A DNA stretch of 64,000 nucleotides, taken from the NCBI RefSeq assembly GCF_900104045.1, contig NZ_FNIN01000007.1:30632-94631 (forward strand), in the 5' to 3' direction. Positions 16,573 to 25,334 of the stretch are shown here, piece by piece (positions within the stretch are counted from its first letter, which is position 1; each line of letters starts with the position of its first letter). Source of the DNA: Desulfonauticus submarinus (GTDB lineage: Bacteria; Desulfobacterota; Desulfovibrionia; Desulfovibrionales; Desulfonatronovibrionaceae). The notes beneath the pieces are model-generated. The model was not told the origin of the DNA, did not search any database, and saw nothing but the letters and a program-made list of their open reading frames with translations. A program made the position numbers and the translations under genes.

Positions 16573-17664
16573 TTAATCAGGGATATTCCCTACTACTCCT
16601 TTAACCAGCCAGCGCATGGTCAGAAGTTCTTTGTCTGTTAATTTTTCACCTGGTTTTACTCGTAATTTGCCACTTTGATCATAAATTGGTCCTACAAAGA
16701 CATTATCTTCACCGTTTTTAAATTTTTCTAACTCTTTTAATACCTTTTTTTGCACGGATTTAGGCACAGAGGCATTAAATGAACTTAATTTAATCATGTT
16801 TTGCTCAAAACCAGCCCAATAGGGTGTAGGTTTCCATGTTCCAGCCTGAACTTCTTTAACTACTTTTACAAAAAAAGGTCCCCAATTCCAAAGAGTAGAC
16901 ACCAAGGCACAAGATGCTCCGTATTTAGCTGCATCAGCTCCATAACCGATAGCAGGAACTCCTTTTTTACAAGCTGCCAAACTACTATCCGGAGTGTCTG
17001 CCATTTGTCTTATAAGAGTGCATCCTCTTGAAATAAGGGTTTCTGCAAGGGTTGTTTCATTAATAGGATCTCTCCATGCTTTTAACCATACCACAGTATT
17101 TACTTTATTGGGGTTAAAAGAATGCTTACCTTCTTTTAATCCTTTAATAAGACCAAGGGTAAAGGCATTAACTCCTCTGATTGGTTCAGGAATGGGGTTT
17201 GTAGCAACTGTTCCCACATGTTTATATCCCATAAGTCCAGCCATATATCCTGCTAAATAGTCTGCTTGATACATTCTTGCAAAATAGTTTCCCATGTTAG
17301 GAGCAGTTTTGTAACCTGCACAGTGTTCGAAGACAACTTTTGGAAAATCTTGAGCTACCATGAGCATTGGATCCATATGTTCAAATGTAGTGCCAAATAT
17401 TATATCATAACCTTGACGGGCATATTTTCTAAAAACCCGTTCTGCATCAGCAGCTAAAACTTTCTCAGTATAACTAATCTCTACTTGGTCTCCCATTTTT
17501 TCCTTAAGATATTTTATCCCATTATATGCTGCAGTAGTCCAGCCCATATCATCAATGGTCCATAAAAGAGCAAAAGCAACTTTTATTTTTTTCTTTGCGT
17601 TTGCTGGCTGAGAAATACTAATTACCATTAGTAAAGATATGATTAAAAGTAGAATCTTTTTCAT
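16573..17664 (-). CDS. BMP-family substrate-binding protein
   Basis: 363 residues with a signal peptide ending PANA. The mature part is a periplasmic binding fold (VAFALLWTIDDMGWTTAAYNG, KVVFEHCAGYKTAPNMGNYFAR, PAIGYGADAAKYGASCALVS). BMP proteins bind purine nucleosides in Treponema (PnrA) and Bacillus; this branch, with the DMGWT and EHCAG motifs, also contains members of unknown ligand. AGGGGGG precedes its ATG. It lies 40 bases after glpX and upstream of the ATPase and permeases on the same strand, so sugar released from nucleosides could enter the tkt/glpX reactions. Confidence 0.88.
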   Translation of the reverse strand: MKKILLLIISLLMVISISQPANAKKKIKVAFALLWTIDDMGWTTAAYNGIKYLKEKMGDQVEISYTEKVLAADAERVFRKYARQGYDIIFGTTFEHMDPMLMVAQDFPKVVFEHCAGYKTAPNMGNYFARMYQADYLAGYMAGLMGYKHVGTVATNPIPEPIRGVNAFTLGLIKGLKEGKHSFNPNKVNTVVWLKAWRDPINETTLAETLISRGCTLIRQMADTPDSSLAACKKGVPAIGYGADAAKYGASCALVSTLWNWGPFFVKVVKEVQAGTWKPTPYWAGFEQNMIKLSSFNASVPKSVQKKVLKELEKFKNGEDNVFVGPIYDQSGKLRVKPGEKLTDKELLTMRWLVKGVVGNIPD

Positions 17665-17704
17665 TACGCCCCCCTTTTTTTATCTTTTAAATAATAACTG
17701 AAAT

Positions 17705-18688
17705 TTAATCATATTTAATTCCACTTATTTTCATTAATTTGTCCCATTTATGATACGCCTGAATTCTTCTTACTGTACCTGTTTTTCCTCTAATAACAAG
17801 AGAATGGGTGATAGCACCATCTCCTGTATATTTTACTCCTGCCAAAAAGGTCCCTCCTGAGATTCCTGTGGCAGCAAAAAAAACATCGTCACTTGTAATT
17901 AAATCATCTACTGTAAAAATACGATTTAAATTGTATCCTTGTTCGATTAGAGCTTGTTTTTCTTTTTCTTTTTGGGGATCTAATTTGCAAAGCATTTGAC
18001 CTCCTAAGGCTTTGATGGCACATGCAGATAAAACACCTTCAGGAGTCCCTCCTGTTCCCATCATAATATCCACTTCAGAGATTGGATCTACAGCCATAAG
18101 AGAGCCTGCCACATCTCCATCTGTATGAAGTTGAATTCTTGCTCCTGCTTTTCTAATGTTTTCAATAAGTGTAACATGACGCGGTTTATCTAAAACAAAA
18201 ACCACTAAGTCATCTACATCTTTTCCTAAGGCACGAGCAACTTTTTTAAGAGTATCTTCTACAGGGGCGTCTAAATCAATAACATCTTTTGCTTCTTCGG
18301 GAACTACTAATTTTTTCATGTAATAACTTGGTCCAGGATTATACATACTTCCCTTTGGAGCAATACCTACAACAGAGATGGCATTTGGTCTTCCTAAAGC
18401 TAGTAAGTTTGTACCTTCTACAGGATCAACTGCCACATCTACTTCTGGACCAATACCTTTTCCTACTTGTTCTCCATTAAAGAGCATAGGAGCTTTATCT
18501 TTTTCTCCTTCTCCTATAATAACAGTGCCTTTTATGTCTAAACTATTAAATACAAAACGCATGGCATCCACACCTGCCTGATCCCCTGCTTTTCTTTGTC
18601 CTTTTCCTAACCATCTAGCTGAAGCTAAGGCAGCAGCTTCTGTTACCCTTACGAGGTCTAAGGCAAGGTTTCTATTGGGTTGTTCCAT
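17705..18688 (-). CDS. glpX: Fructose-1,6-bisphosphatase class II
   Basis: 327 residues, full length for GlpX. TVIIGEGEKDKAPMLFNGE and VDVAVDPVEGTNLLALGRP are the metal and phosphate motifs of the lithium-sensitive phosphatase superfamily; DIMMGTGGTPEGVLSACAIK completes the site. It removes phosphate 1 from fructose-1,6-bisphosphate in gluconeogenesis, and some homologues also accept sedoheptulose-1,7-bisphosphate. Directly downstream of tkt, which fits carbon flow into the pentose phosphate pathway. Confidence 0.95.
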   Translation of the reverse strand: MEQPNRNLALDLVRVTEAAALASARWLGKGQRKAGDQAGVDAMRFVFNSLDIKGTVIIGEGEKDKAPMLFNGEQVGKGIGPEVDVAVDPVEGTNLLALGRPNAISVVGIAPKGSMYNPGPSYYMKKLVVPEEAKDVIDLDAPVEDTLKKVARALGKDVDDLVVFVLDKPRHVTLIENIRKAGARIQLHTDGDVAGSLMAVDPISEVDIMMGTGGTPEGVLSACAIKALGGQMLCKLDPQKEKEKQALIEQGYNLNRIFTVDDLITSDDVFFAATGISGGTFLAGVKYTGDGAITHSLVIRGKTGTVRRIQAYHKWDKLMKISGIKYD

Positions 18689-18724
18689 GGTTTTCCTCCC
18701 CTTTTAGATGAGAAATATTAACAA

Positions 18725-18748
18725 GGAGAAGAGATTTTATCTTCTCCT
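18725..18748 (-). other. Stem-loop between tkt and glpX
   Basis: AAGGAGAAGA and TCTTCTCCTT arms around a 7-base AT loop, in the 69-base gap. There is no clear U-run on the - strand, so an mRNA-processing or stabilising element is as likely as a terminator. Confidence 0.45.
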
Positions 18749-18757
18749 TTATTAAAT

Positions 18758-20731
18758 TTACAAATTTTGTAAATAATTTTGAACAAAATTTAAAGCCTTA
18801 GATACTGTGAATCCATATTCTTCTGCCAAGATGTTAGCAGGAGCAGAAGCTCCAAAATGATTAATACCTAATACAGTGCCTTTTAATCCTATGAATTGAT
18901 GCCAAATATCTGTCCTTCCAGCTTCAAAAGCAATTCTTTTTTCAATATCAGAGGGTAAGAGAGATTGGATATAGCTTTGAGGCTGCTCTTTAAAGAGTTC
19001 CATGCAGGGCATACTTATTACACGCACAGGTAGCTCTAATTTGTTTGCTACTTCCAAGGCTAAATGCACTTCTGAACCTGTTGCAATAAAAATGATTTCA
19101 GGTTTTTGTTTTGGTTCTTTTAAAATATATGCTCCTTTTCTAACACCGTCTTGGATTTGAGGATATATTTTTTCATTTAAAATAGGTAAAGTTTGTCTAG
19201 TAAATAAGAGAATACTTGGACGGGACTTTTGGGCTAAGGCTTCTTTAAAACAGTATTTAGTCTCATTGGCATCAGCAGGTCTAAAAACGAGCATATTAGG
19301 AATAAGACGTAAAGAACTAATATGTTCTATTGGTTGATGAGTTGGTCCATCTTCTCCTACATAAAAAGAGTCATGAGTAAAAATATGGAGTACAGGCAAT
19401 TTTTGAAGGGCTGACATCCTAAGAGCGTTTCTTTCATAGTCGGAAAAGACCAAAAAAGTAGCTCCAAAAGGAATTATTCCTCCGTGGAGAGCAAGACCAT
19501 TTAAAATTGCTCCCATGGGAAACTCTCTAACTCCAAAAGCAAGATATCTTCCTTCTGGATTTGTCAATGCATTAAACAAACCTACACGTTCTCTAAATCG
19601 TACTGTTTGATTTGAAGGATCAAGATCTGCTGAGCCGCCCAGTAAATTGGGTAATTGATCTGTTAGGGCATTAAGACACATTCCAAATGCTTTGCGGGTT
19701 GCTAAGGGCTTATCTTCTGGAAAGTCAGGCAAAGTAAAGGAGTGTTTTTCACCATCTGTTATAAGATTAAATAACTCTTTTTTTTCTTTAGAGAGGTTAG
19801 AGACATTTTTTTCCCATTCCCTAACCTCAGTAGTTAGCTCTGAAAATCTAGATCTAAAGTGTTCTAAAACATCTTTAGGTAAATAAAATTTATGTTCAGG
19901 AAGACCGAGTTTTTTCTTAGTTGCTTTTATTTCTTCTGGAGAAAGAGGAGAACCATGGGTTTTTTCACTTCCTTCTAAAGTAGCGCATCCTTTTGCCATA
20001 ATTGTATGTCCAATAATAAGAGTGGGCTTGGAAGTTTCTTTTTGAGCTTGTAAAATAGCATTTTTTATTTCGCTATGACTATGACCATTTACTTCTAATA
20101 CTTGCCAATTAAAGGATTTAAATAATGTATTATAGTCTGTGCAATCACAACGTTTAGTTGGACCAGCTAGTTGTATTTTATTACTGTCATAAAAGACTAT
20201 AAGTTTTCCTAAATTCCATTTGCCAGCTAAAGAAGCACTCCCTAGGACGACAGGTTCTTGTAAGTCTCCATCTGAAGCCAAAACATAGGTAAAATGATTG
20301 CAAATATTTTCACCTAATTTGGATCTTAAAAAAGCTTCTGCTATTGCCATTCCAACACCCATGCTAAAACCTTGTCCTAAAGGGCCAGTTGTTGCTTCTA
20401 CTCCGGGAGTTAAATCACATTCAGGATGCCCAGGAGTTTTGCTTTTCCATTGACGAAATGATTTTAAATCTTCAATAGATAGAAATCCTATGAGAGTGAG
20501 TAAGCTGTAGAGAAGCATAGATTCATGTCCTGCTGAGAGGATAAATCTATCTCGGTTAAACCATTTGGGATTTTGGGGATCAAACTTTAGAAAGTCTTTA
20601 AACAAGACATATCCAAAATCTGCTGATGACATAGCCCCGCCAGGGTGTCCTGATTTGGCTTGGTCTATGGCATCAATAATTAATCCTTTGATTACATTAA
20701 CAGTTTTTACATCTAAATTTAAATTTTCCAT
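18758..20731 (-). CDS. tkt: Transketolase
   Basis: 657 residues. ThDP-binding motif ASDGDLQEPVV ... VFYDSNKIQ (GDG to N spacing as usual), substrate residues in KSGHPGGAMSSAD, SAGHESMLLY and PGHPE, and the pyrimidine domain with GEDGPTHQPIEHISSLR. It transfers two-carbon units between ketose and aldose phosphates in the cytoplasm. It is the first gene of a - strand set tkt-glpX-BMP importer, a combination that would handle pentose from nucleosides. No strong ribosome site is visible before the ATG. Confidence 0.95.
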   Translation of the reverse strand: MENLNLDVKTVNVIKGLIIDAIDQAKSGHPGGAMSSADFGYVLFKDFLKFDPQNPKWFNRDRFILSAGHESMLLYSLLTLIGFLSIEDLKSFRQWKSKTPGHPECDLTPGVEATTGPLGQGFSMGVGMAIAEAFLRSKLGENICNHFTYVLASDGDLQEPVVLGSASLAGKWNLGKLIVFYDSNKIQLAGPTKRCDCTDYNTLFKSFNWQVLEVNGHSHSEIKNAILQAQKETSKPTLIIGHTIMAKGCATLEGSEKTHGSPLSPEEIKATKKKLGLPEHKFYLPKDVLEHFRSRFSELTTEVREWEKNVSNLSKEKKELFNLITDGEKHSFTLPDFPEDKPLATRKAFGMCLNALTDQLPNLLGGSADLDPSNQTVRFRERVGLFNALTNPEGRYLAFGVREFPMGAILNGLALHGGIIPFGATFLVFSDYERNALRMSALQKLPVLHIFTHDSFYVGEDGPTHQPIEHISSLRLIPNMLVFRPADANETKYCFKEALAQKSRPSILLFTRQTLPILNEKIYPQIQDGVRKGAYILKEPKQKPEIIFIATGSEVHLALEVANKLELPVRVISMPCMELFKEQPQSYIQSLLPSDIEKRIAFEAGRTDIWHQFIGLKGTVLGINHFGASAPANILAEEYGFTVSKALNFVQNYLQNL

Positions 20732-20775
20732 GGCTTTATTTTTTTAAGTTTGAGGTTGAATTAAAGTAAAATAGC

Positions 20776-20797
20776 CTCTGCCGACAGGCAAGGCAGA
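20776..20797. other. Short stem-loop upstream of tkt
   Basis: TCTGCC/GGCAGA arms (20776-20797) in the gap between the porin terminator and tkt. Its direction and role are unclear. Confidence 0.3.
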
Positions 20798-20839
20798 GCA
20801 GGAAAATAAGAGAAAGTCAAGAGGAGAATTTTAAAATAA

Positions 20840-20865
20840 AAAAGCCCGCTTTAAAGCGGGCTTTT
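20840..20865. terminator. Palindromic terminator after porin gene
   Basis: A perfect 26-base palindrome (arms AAAAGCCCGCTTT and its complement). It lies 30 bases past the porin stop codon and works in either direction. Confidence 0.9.
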
Positions 20866-20895
20866 AATGGCGCCAGGGAAGTTTGGTCTAAACAA

Positions 20896-22188
20896 TTAGA
20901 AATCGTATTTTACACCAACAATTGCTTTCCAAGCAGCTTGATTCTTATAATCATCGCCTCTTGTTCCGAGCTTGTCATCGTAGTTAGCTTTAGCATAGCC
21001 AAGCTCTACAATAGCTGCCAAGTTTTCATACATTTGATATTTGGTGTTGAAATCAACTTCCCAGAAAGAATCTTTAGTAGTTAAGGTAGCGTCACCGTTA
21101 CCATTTTCTACATAGTCTTTGTCACTAGTTCCTCTTGCATACATGAATACGAACTCATGTTTTACATTTTCGATGAAAGATAAATCTTTCAATTTGAAAC
21201 CAAGAGCTACTACACCTGTACCAGCAGTACCTAACAATGCACCACCATTTGCAAAAGAAGAACCATCAAAGCCGAATGGAGTAGCTGTGATGTCAGGAGA
21301 AACACTTGGCATCATTTCGCTACCATTACTTGCTTTTTTGTCTTCACCAGTAGAGTAGATGAAGAATACTTCAGGAGTCATCATATCCATTTTGTAATCT
21401 ACTGCTAAATCAAAGAACCAACCAGAAGCATCGAGTTCATTTGTTTTTGCATCTAAAGAACCATAATTAAGGTCTGTTAAGATAACAATAGGATCAAACA
21501 TAGTGATTTGTGCACTTACACCAGCCCACCAAGCAGTAGCTTTACCAGTATCTTCTATTATATCTTTTCCTATAATAGCGTAAGCAAAGAAAGGTTTGAA
21601 AGCAAAACCATCAGCCTTTACAGGCAGTACTACGAAGAATAAATCTTCTTCGTCTTGAGCAGAAGCATTTACTCCATCACTGGAGTTGGTGTCATATGGT
21701 CTTGCCCATCCAAGAGTAAGCCCAATCATATCATTAATAGGAGTGCTTACAACTACGGAAGCTACATCATCATCTAAAATAGCGGATCCTAAGTTATTTG
21801 GTAAAGCAACACCTTGGATACCAGCGCTTACATTAACATCAGTGTTAGGTAATTTAAAAGCTAAATAAGCATGTTTTACTTCTACTGCTACAGCGTCAGC
21901 ACCAATTTCTCCACCGCCATCACCCCAGCGGATATCTCCAATTTCTAAACCTAAAACAGCTTTTACATTTTCATTAGCTACAAATTCAAACCAAACTCTT
22001 GCTCTTTCGTAAACATTGAAATCATCTTCACTAATATTATCTTTTTTAGTTTTTTGAAAATCATAGTTATCAGTCCAGTTAGCGTGAGCACGCCAAGAAC
22101 CGCGAGCTTTAAGCTCTACAGCAGAAGCCATGGCAACTGTGCTTAAAATAAAAGCAGCAACAAGTGCCAAGATGCTAAGTTTTTTCAT
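20896..22188 (-). CDS. Outer-membrane trimeric porin (Desulfovibrio type)
   Basis: I choose the ATG at 22188 (MKKLSILALVAAF), because GGAGG lies nine bases upstream and a standard signal peptide ending AMASA starts there; the longer frame adds 22 residues without a ribosome site. The product is about 430 residues. After cleavage it runs as alternating amphipathic strands (ELKARGSWRAHANW, ARVWFEFVANENVKAVLGLE) and ends in VKYDF, the C-terminal Phe recognised by the BAM complex. This matches the abundant homotrimeric porins of sulfate reducers, which pass small solutes. A strong own promoter and a terminator make it a single-gene unit. Confidence 0.88.
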   Translation of the reverse strand: MKKLSILALVAAFILSTVAMASAVELKARGSWRAHANWTDNYDFQKTKKDNISEDDFNVYERARVWFEFVANENVKAVLGLEIGDIRWGDGGGEIGADAVAVEVKHAYLAFKLPNTDVNVSAGIQGVALPNNLGSAILDDDVASVVVSTPINDMIGLTLGWARPYDTNSSDGVNASAQDEEDLFFVVLPVKADGFAFKPFFAYAIIGKDIIEDTGKATAWWAGVSAQITMFDPIVILTDLNYGSLDAKTNELDASGWFFDLAVDYKMDMMTPEVFFIYSTGEDKKASNGSEMMPSVSPDITATPFGFDGSSFANGGALLGTAGTGVVALGFKLKDLSFIENVKHEFVFMYARGTSDKDYVENGNGDATLTTKDSFWEVDFNTKYQMYENLAAIVELGYAKANYDDKLGTRGDDYKNQAAWKAIVGVKYDF

Positions 22189-22214
22189 AACCTGTTTCCT
22201 CCTTTTGAATTCTA

Positions 22215-22300
22215 GGTTTTGAGAGTCTCTCAAAAACCCCTTTTCCTTTGTCATAGATCCCCTGACGCCGATAAAAGAAAATATCTTTTATCTGCGGGGC
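22215..22300 (-). promoter_or_regulatory. Porin mRNA 5' leader hairpins
   Basis: Two stems lie in the roughly 105-base leader: GGTTTTGAGAG with CTCTCAAAAACC (22215-22238), and GATAAAAG with CTTTTATC (22270-22292) extended by G/C flanks. Abundant porin mRNAs often carry stabilising leaders or sRNA targets; that role is inferred. Confidence 0.5.
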
Positions 22301-22328
22301 ATCCTAAATAAATTTTTAAAAATGTCAA
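22301..22328 (-). promoter_or_regulatory. Porin promoter
   Basis: TTGACA (22328-22323) and TAGGAT (22306-22301) with a 16-base A/T spacer on the - strand. The -35 box is a consensus match. Confidence 0.6.
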
Positions 22329-22572
22329 GCTTATTTTGACTTTTTTTTGACTAAAGTTCAAAAAATTTTACGGTTTAATTTTTTTAACTACTAATAGGCG
22401 AATTATCTAAAAATGGTTTTATTGTTTTAAGTCCTTGGAGTGGAGAAACGAATTTAACATGATTTGTTTAATTATTTGTTTAATTTGTATGATTTTGAAA
22501 GATCTTAAATAACCTTATATCTAATCTCTAAATGTGTTGAGTTTTGTAATATATAGTTTTAAGAGATAGTCT
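22329..22572. other. Divergent gap between porin and recD2
   Basis: AT-rich, with no ORF that I would defend. It must hold the recD2 promoter; I see no clear -35/-10 pair. A 14-base stretch GTCCTTGGAGTGGA (22431-22444) recurs before pyc but is likely chance. Confidence 0.4.
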
Positions 22573-24744
22573 ATGGAGATATTGCAAGGAGAAATAAAAA
22601 AGATAATTTTTTTGGCCCAAGATACTGGATATGTAGTGTTTTTATTGAAAGTAAGTAAGGATAATGTAATCACAGTTTGTGGATATGGGGGAGATATTTA
22701 TGAGGGAGAAGAAGTAGAAGTTTGTGGTAGGTGGAAGAAACATCCTAAATATGGGCGTCAATTTTGGATAGAGAAAATAAGAAAACTTGAACCAATTACA
22801 ATAAATGCTGTTGAGAGATTTTTGTGTTCTAATCTTATTAAAGGAGTTGGCCCGAAATTAGGAAAACTTTTAATAGAAAAATTTGGAACAGATATTTTGA
22901 ATATTTTAGAAGATTCGCCAGAAAAGCTTTTACAAGTTCAAGGAATAGGTCCTAAAAAATTAAAGACCATTGTAGATTCTTGGAAAACACAAAAACAAAT
23001 TAGAGAATTAGCTCTATTTTTACAGACTTATGGGATTTCTACTGCTTATTTGCACAAGATAGTGAAAAAATATGGTGAGGAGGCTATTTTTAAAATTAAA
23101 CAAAATCCTTATGCTTTGGCTCGTGATATTAGGGGGATAGGTTTTAAAAGAGCTGATCAAATGGCTTTAAAATTAGGTCTATCTAAAGAATCTTTTTTTC
23201 GGTTGGAAGCTGCAGTAATTTATGTTTTAAAAGAATTAAGTGAAAAAGGACATTTTTTTTATCCTGAGGAGGATTTAGTAGAGGAATTACAAAAACTTTT
23301 GGATATTTCTTCTGAGGTTATCTTAAATGCTCTTTTAGAACTAGAGGCACAAAGTAAAATTTTTGTTTTAGATTTAAAGGAACAGGGCATAAAACGTGCG
23401 GTGTATCTTGCGTATTTTTATAAACAAGAGCAGGAAATTGCTTCAAGAATATTTCATTTAGCTACATTTTCTATTAAAAATAAACTTACCCCAGAAGACA
23501 AATTGCTAATAGAAGACTTAGAAAAACAAGAAAATATTGTACTTTCTACAGAGCAGAAAGAGGCGATTTTTAAAGCTATAGAAAATAAGTTTTTCATTTT
23601 AACTGGCGGTCCTGGCACAGGAAAAACTACCATTGTGCGATTTATTGTAGAATTTTTTAAACAAAAGAACTTAAAATTGAAACTATGTGCTCCTACAGGA
23701 AGAGCTGCTAAAAGGTTGGAAGAATCTACAGGATTTTCTGCAACAACAATTCATAGGCTTCTTAAAGCTAGACCTGAGGGTGGATTTGAATTAGGAGAAG
23801 AACAAAAATTAAATACAGATGTTTTAATTATAGATGAGGCTTCAATGTTAGATGGGCCGCTGTTTTTAGCGGTGCTTAGAGCTTTACCTTTAAATTGTCG
23901 TTTAATTTTGGTAGGTGATATTAATCAATTGCCTGCTATAGGGCCAGGAAATATTTTGACAGACTTATTAAAAAGTGAAGTAGTTGCTTATCATTTTTTA
24001 ACTGATATTTTTAGACAGGCTAGAGAAAGTCTTATAATCTTAAATGCTCATAGAATAAATCAGGGAAAACTGCCTGTTAAAACAAAGCTTTCTCCTCCTA
24101 AAGCTGATTTTTTTTGGATAGAACAGGATGATAATAAAAAAATTTTAGACCTTATTTTAAAAATGGTTTTAGAACGGATTCCTAAAGTATATGGTTTTTC
24201 TCCTCGAGATGAAGTGCAGGTGCTTACTCCTATGCATAAAGGTGATCTTGGCACTATTAATTTAAATTATATTTTACAAAAGTATATTAATCCTCCCACA
24301 GGAAATGGATTAAAAAAAGGGGGAGTAGAATTTTTTGTAGGAGATCGGGTCATTCAACTAGCTAATAATTATGATAAACAAGTTTTTAATGGTGATTTGG
24401 GGGTTATAATAGAAATTGATGCTCAGGAAGATCGCTTGATTGTGGATTTTGATGGCAGAGAGGTTGAATATTTTAGGGAAGATTTAGATGAATTAAATTT
24501 GGCCTACGCAATTAGTGTGCATAAATCTCAGGGGAGTGAGTTCCCAGTAGTAATTTTACCTATCACTACAGCACATTTTATTTTACTTCAACGGAATTTG
24601 ATTTACACTGGTCTTACCAGAGCTAAAAAACTGGCAATTTTAATTGGCTCAAAAAAGGCCATGTTTATTGGTTTAAAAAAGACAGGTCAGGAAAAACGCT
24701 ATACTCATCTTCGCTTTAGACTACAAAATCTATTTAATTTTTAA
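22573..24744 (+). CDS. recD2: RecD2-type SF1B DNA helicase
   Basis: 723 residues. The N-terminal OB-like region and helix-hairpin-helix segments (NLIKGVGPKLGKLLIEKFG; LLQVQGIGPKKLKTIVDSW) are characteristic of RecD2 as opposed to the RecD subunit of RecBCD. Motor motifs: Walker A GGPGTGKTT near 344-352, Walker B VLIIDEASMLD, motif III GDINQLPAIGPG, and the C-terminal AYAISVHKSQGSEFPVV. It unwinds DNA 5' to 3' in repair. No recB or recC is nearby, in line with the stand-alone RecD2 class. Confidence 0.93.
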   Translation: MEILQGEIKKIIFLAQDTGYVVFLLKVSKDNVITVCGYGGDIYEGEEVEVCGRWKKHPKYGRQFWIEKIRKLEPITINAVERFLCSNLIKGVGPKLGKLLIEKFGTDILNILEDSPEKLLQVQGIGPKKLKTIVDSWKTQKQIRELALFLQTYGISTAYLHKIVKKYGEEAIFKIKQNPYALARDIRGIGFKRADQMALKLGLSKESFFRLEAAVIYVLKELSEKGHFFYPEEDLVEELQKLLDISSEVILNALLELEAQSKIFVLDLKEQGIKRAVYLAYFYKQEQEIASRIFHLATFSIKNKLTPEDKLLIEDLEKQENIVLSTEQKEAIFKAIENKFFILTGGPGTGKTTIVRFIVEFFKQKNLKLKLCAPTGRAAKRLEESTGFSATTIHRLLKARPEGGFELGEEQKLNTDVLIIDEASMLDGPLFLAVLRALPLNCRLILVGDINQLPAIGPGNILTDLLKSEVVAYHFLTDIFRQARESLIILNAHRINQGKLPVKTKLSPPKADFFWIEQDDNKKILDLILKMVLERIPKVYGFSPRDEVQVLTPMHKGDLGTINLNYILQKYINPPTGNGLKKGGVEFFVGDRVIQLANNYDKQVFNGDLGVIIEIDAQEDRLIVDFDGREVEYFREDLDELNLAYAISVHKSQGSEFPVVILPITTAHFILLQRNLIYTGLTRAKKLAILIGSKKAMFIGLKKTGQEKRYTHLRFRLQNLFNF

Positions 24745-24761
24745 AATAGTAAAGGGATAAG

Positions 24762-25331
24762 ATGTATTTTAACTTTAGAAATATAAGCAAAAGTATATTT
24801 ATTAACTCATCAACTTTAATAATTTTTATTAGTTTATTGTTTTTGAAACCATGTTATGGATTTGATATATATGATTTAAGTATAGATAATTTAGGAAATA
24901 AAATAAATTTAGAGTTCGAAATAAATTTGCGTGAAAAAAATATAATTAAACAAGTTGTTGATGATGGTAAAAAAGTTGTTATGAGTTTTTCTATAAAAAT
25001 TAAAAAGAAAAGAACTTTTCTTTGGAATAAAGAAGTAATATCATATCCTTTAGAATTAGAAATATATAAAGATATGATTCGGGGAAATTATGTTTTAAAA
25101 GTCTCTAATTATAAAAAGATATATAGAAATTTTTTATCTTTATGCAATGATATAAGAAAATTTCAGATTAATTTAGGGTCTTGGAAAAAAATAGAAAGAG
25201 GACAATATGTTTTGCTTATAGAAAGTAAGGTTTTTGCTAAAGGTGTTCCTAGTTGGCTAAAAGATATATTGTTTTTTTGGAATTTTAATTTGAGTGGACC
25301 TTATTATTTTGAAATGGAAATCAATTATTAA
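24762..25331 (+). CDS. DUF4390-type exported protein
   Basis: 189 residues. An N-terminal hydrophobic segment (SSTLIIFISLLFLKPCYGF) acts as signal or anchor. The rest is beta-rich, with the pattern DLSIDNLGNKINLEFEINL and, at the end, KGVPSWLKDILFFWNFNLSGP, which I associate with DUF4390. Such genes commonly sit directly before an NtrY-like kinase, as here (three bases apart). It may be a periplasmic partner of that sensor; no function is established. Confidence 0.7.
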   Translation: MYFNFRNISKSIFINSSTLIIFISLLFLKPCYGFDIYDLSIDNLGNKINLEFEINLREKNIIKQVVDDGKKVVMSFSIKIKKKRTFLWNKEVISYPLELEIYKDMIRGNYVLKVSNYKKIYRNFLSLCNDIRKFQINLGSWKKIERGQYVLLIESKVFAKGVPSWLKDILFFWNFNLSGPYYFEMEINY

Positions 25332-25334
25332 TTT

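Noticed and set aside
22431..22444. 14-base repeat GTCCTTGGAGTGGA also at 50657-50670
   Set aside because: Several exact 14-base repeats are expected by chance in a window of this size, and the flanks do not match.
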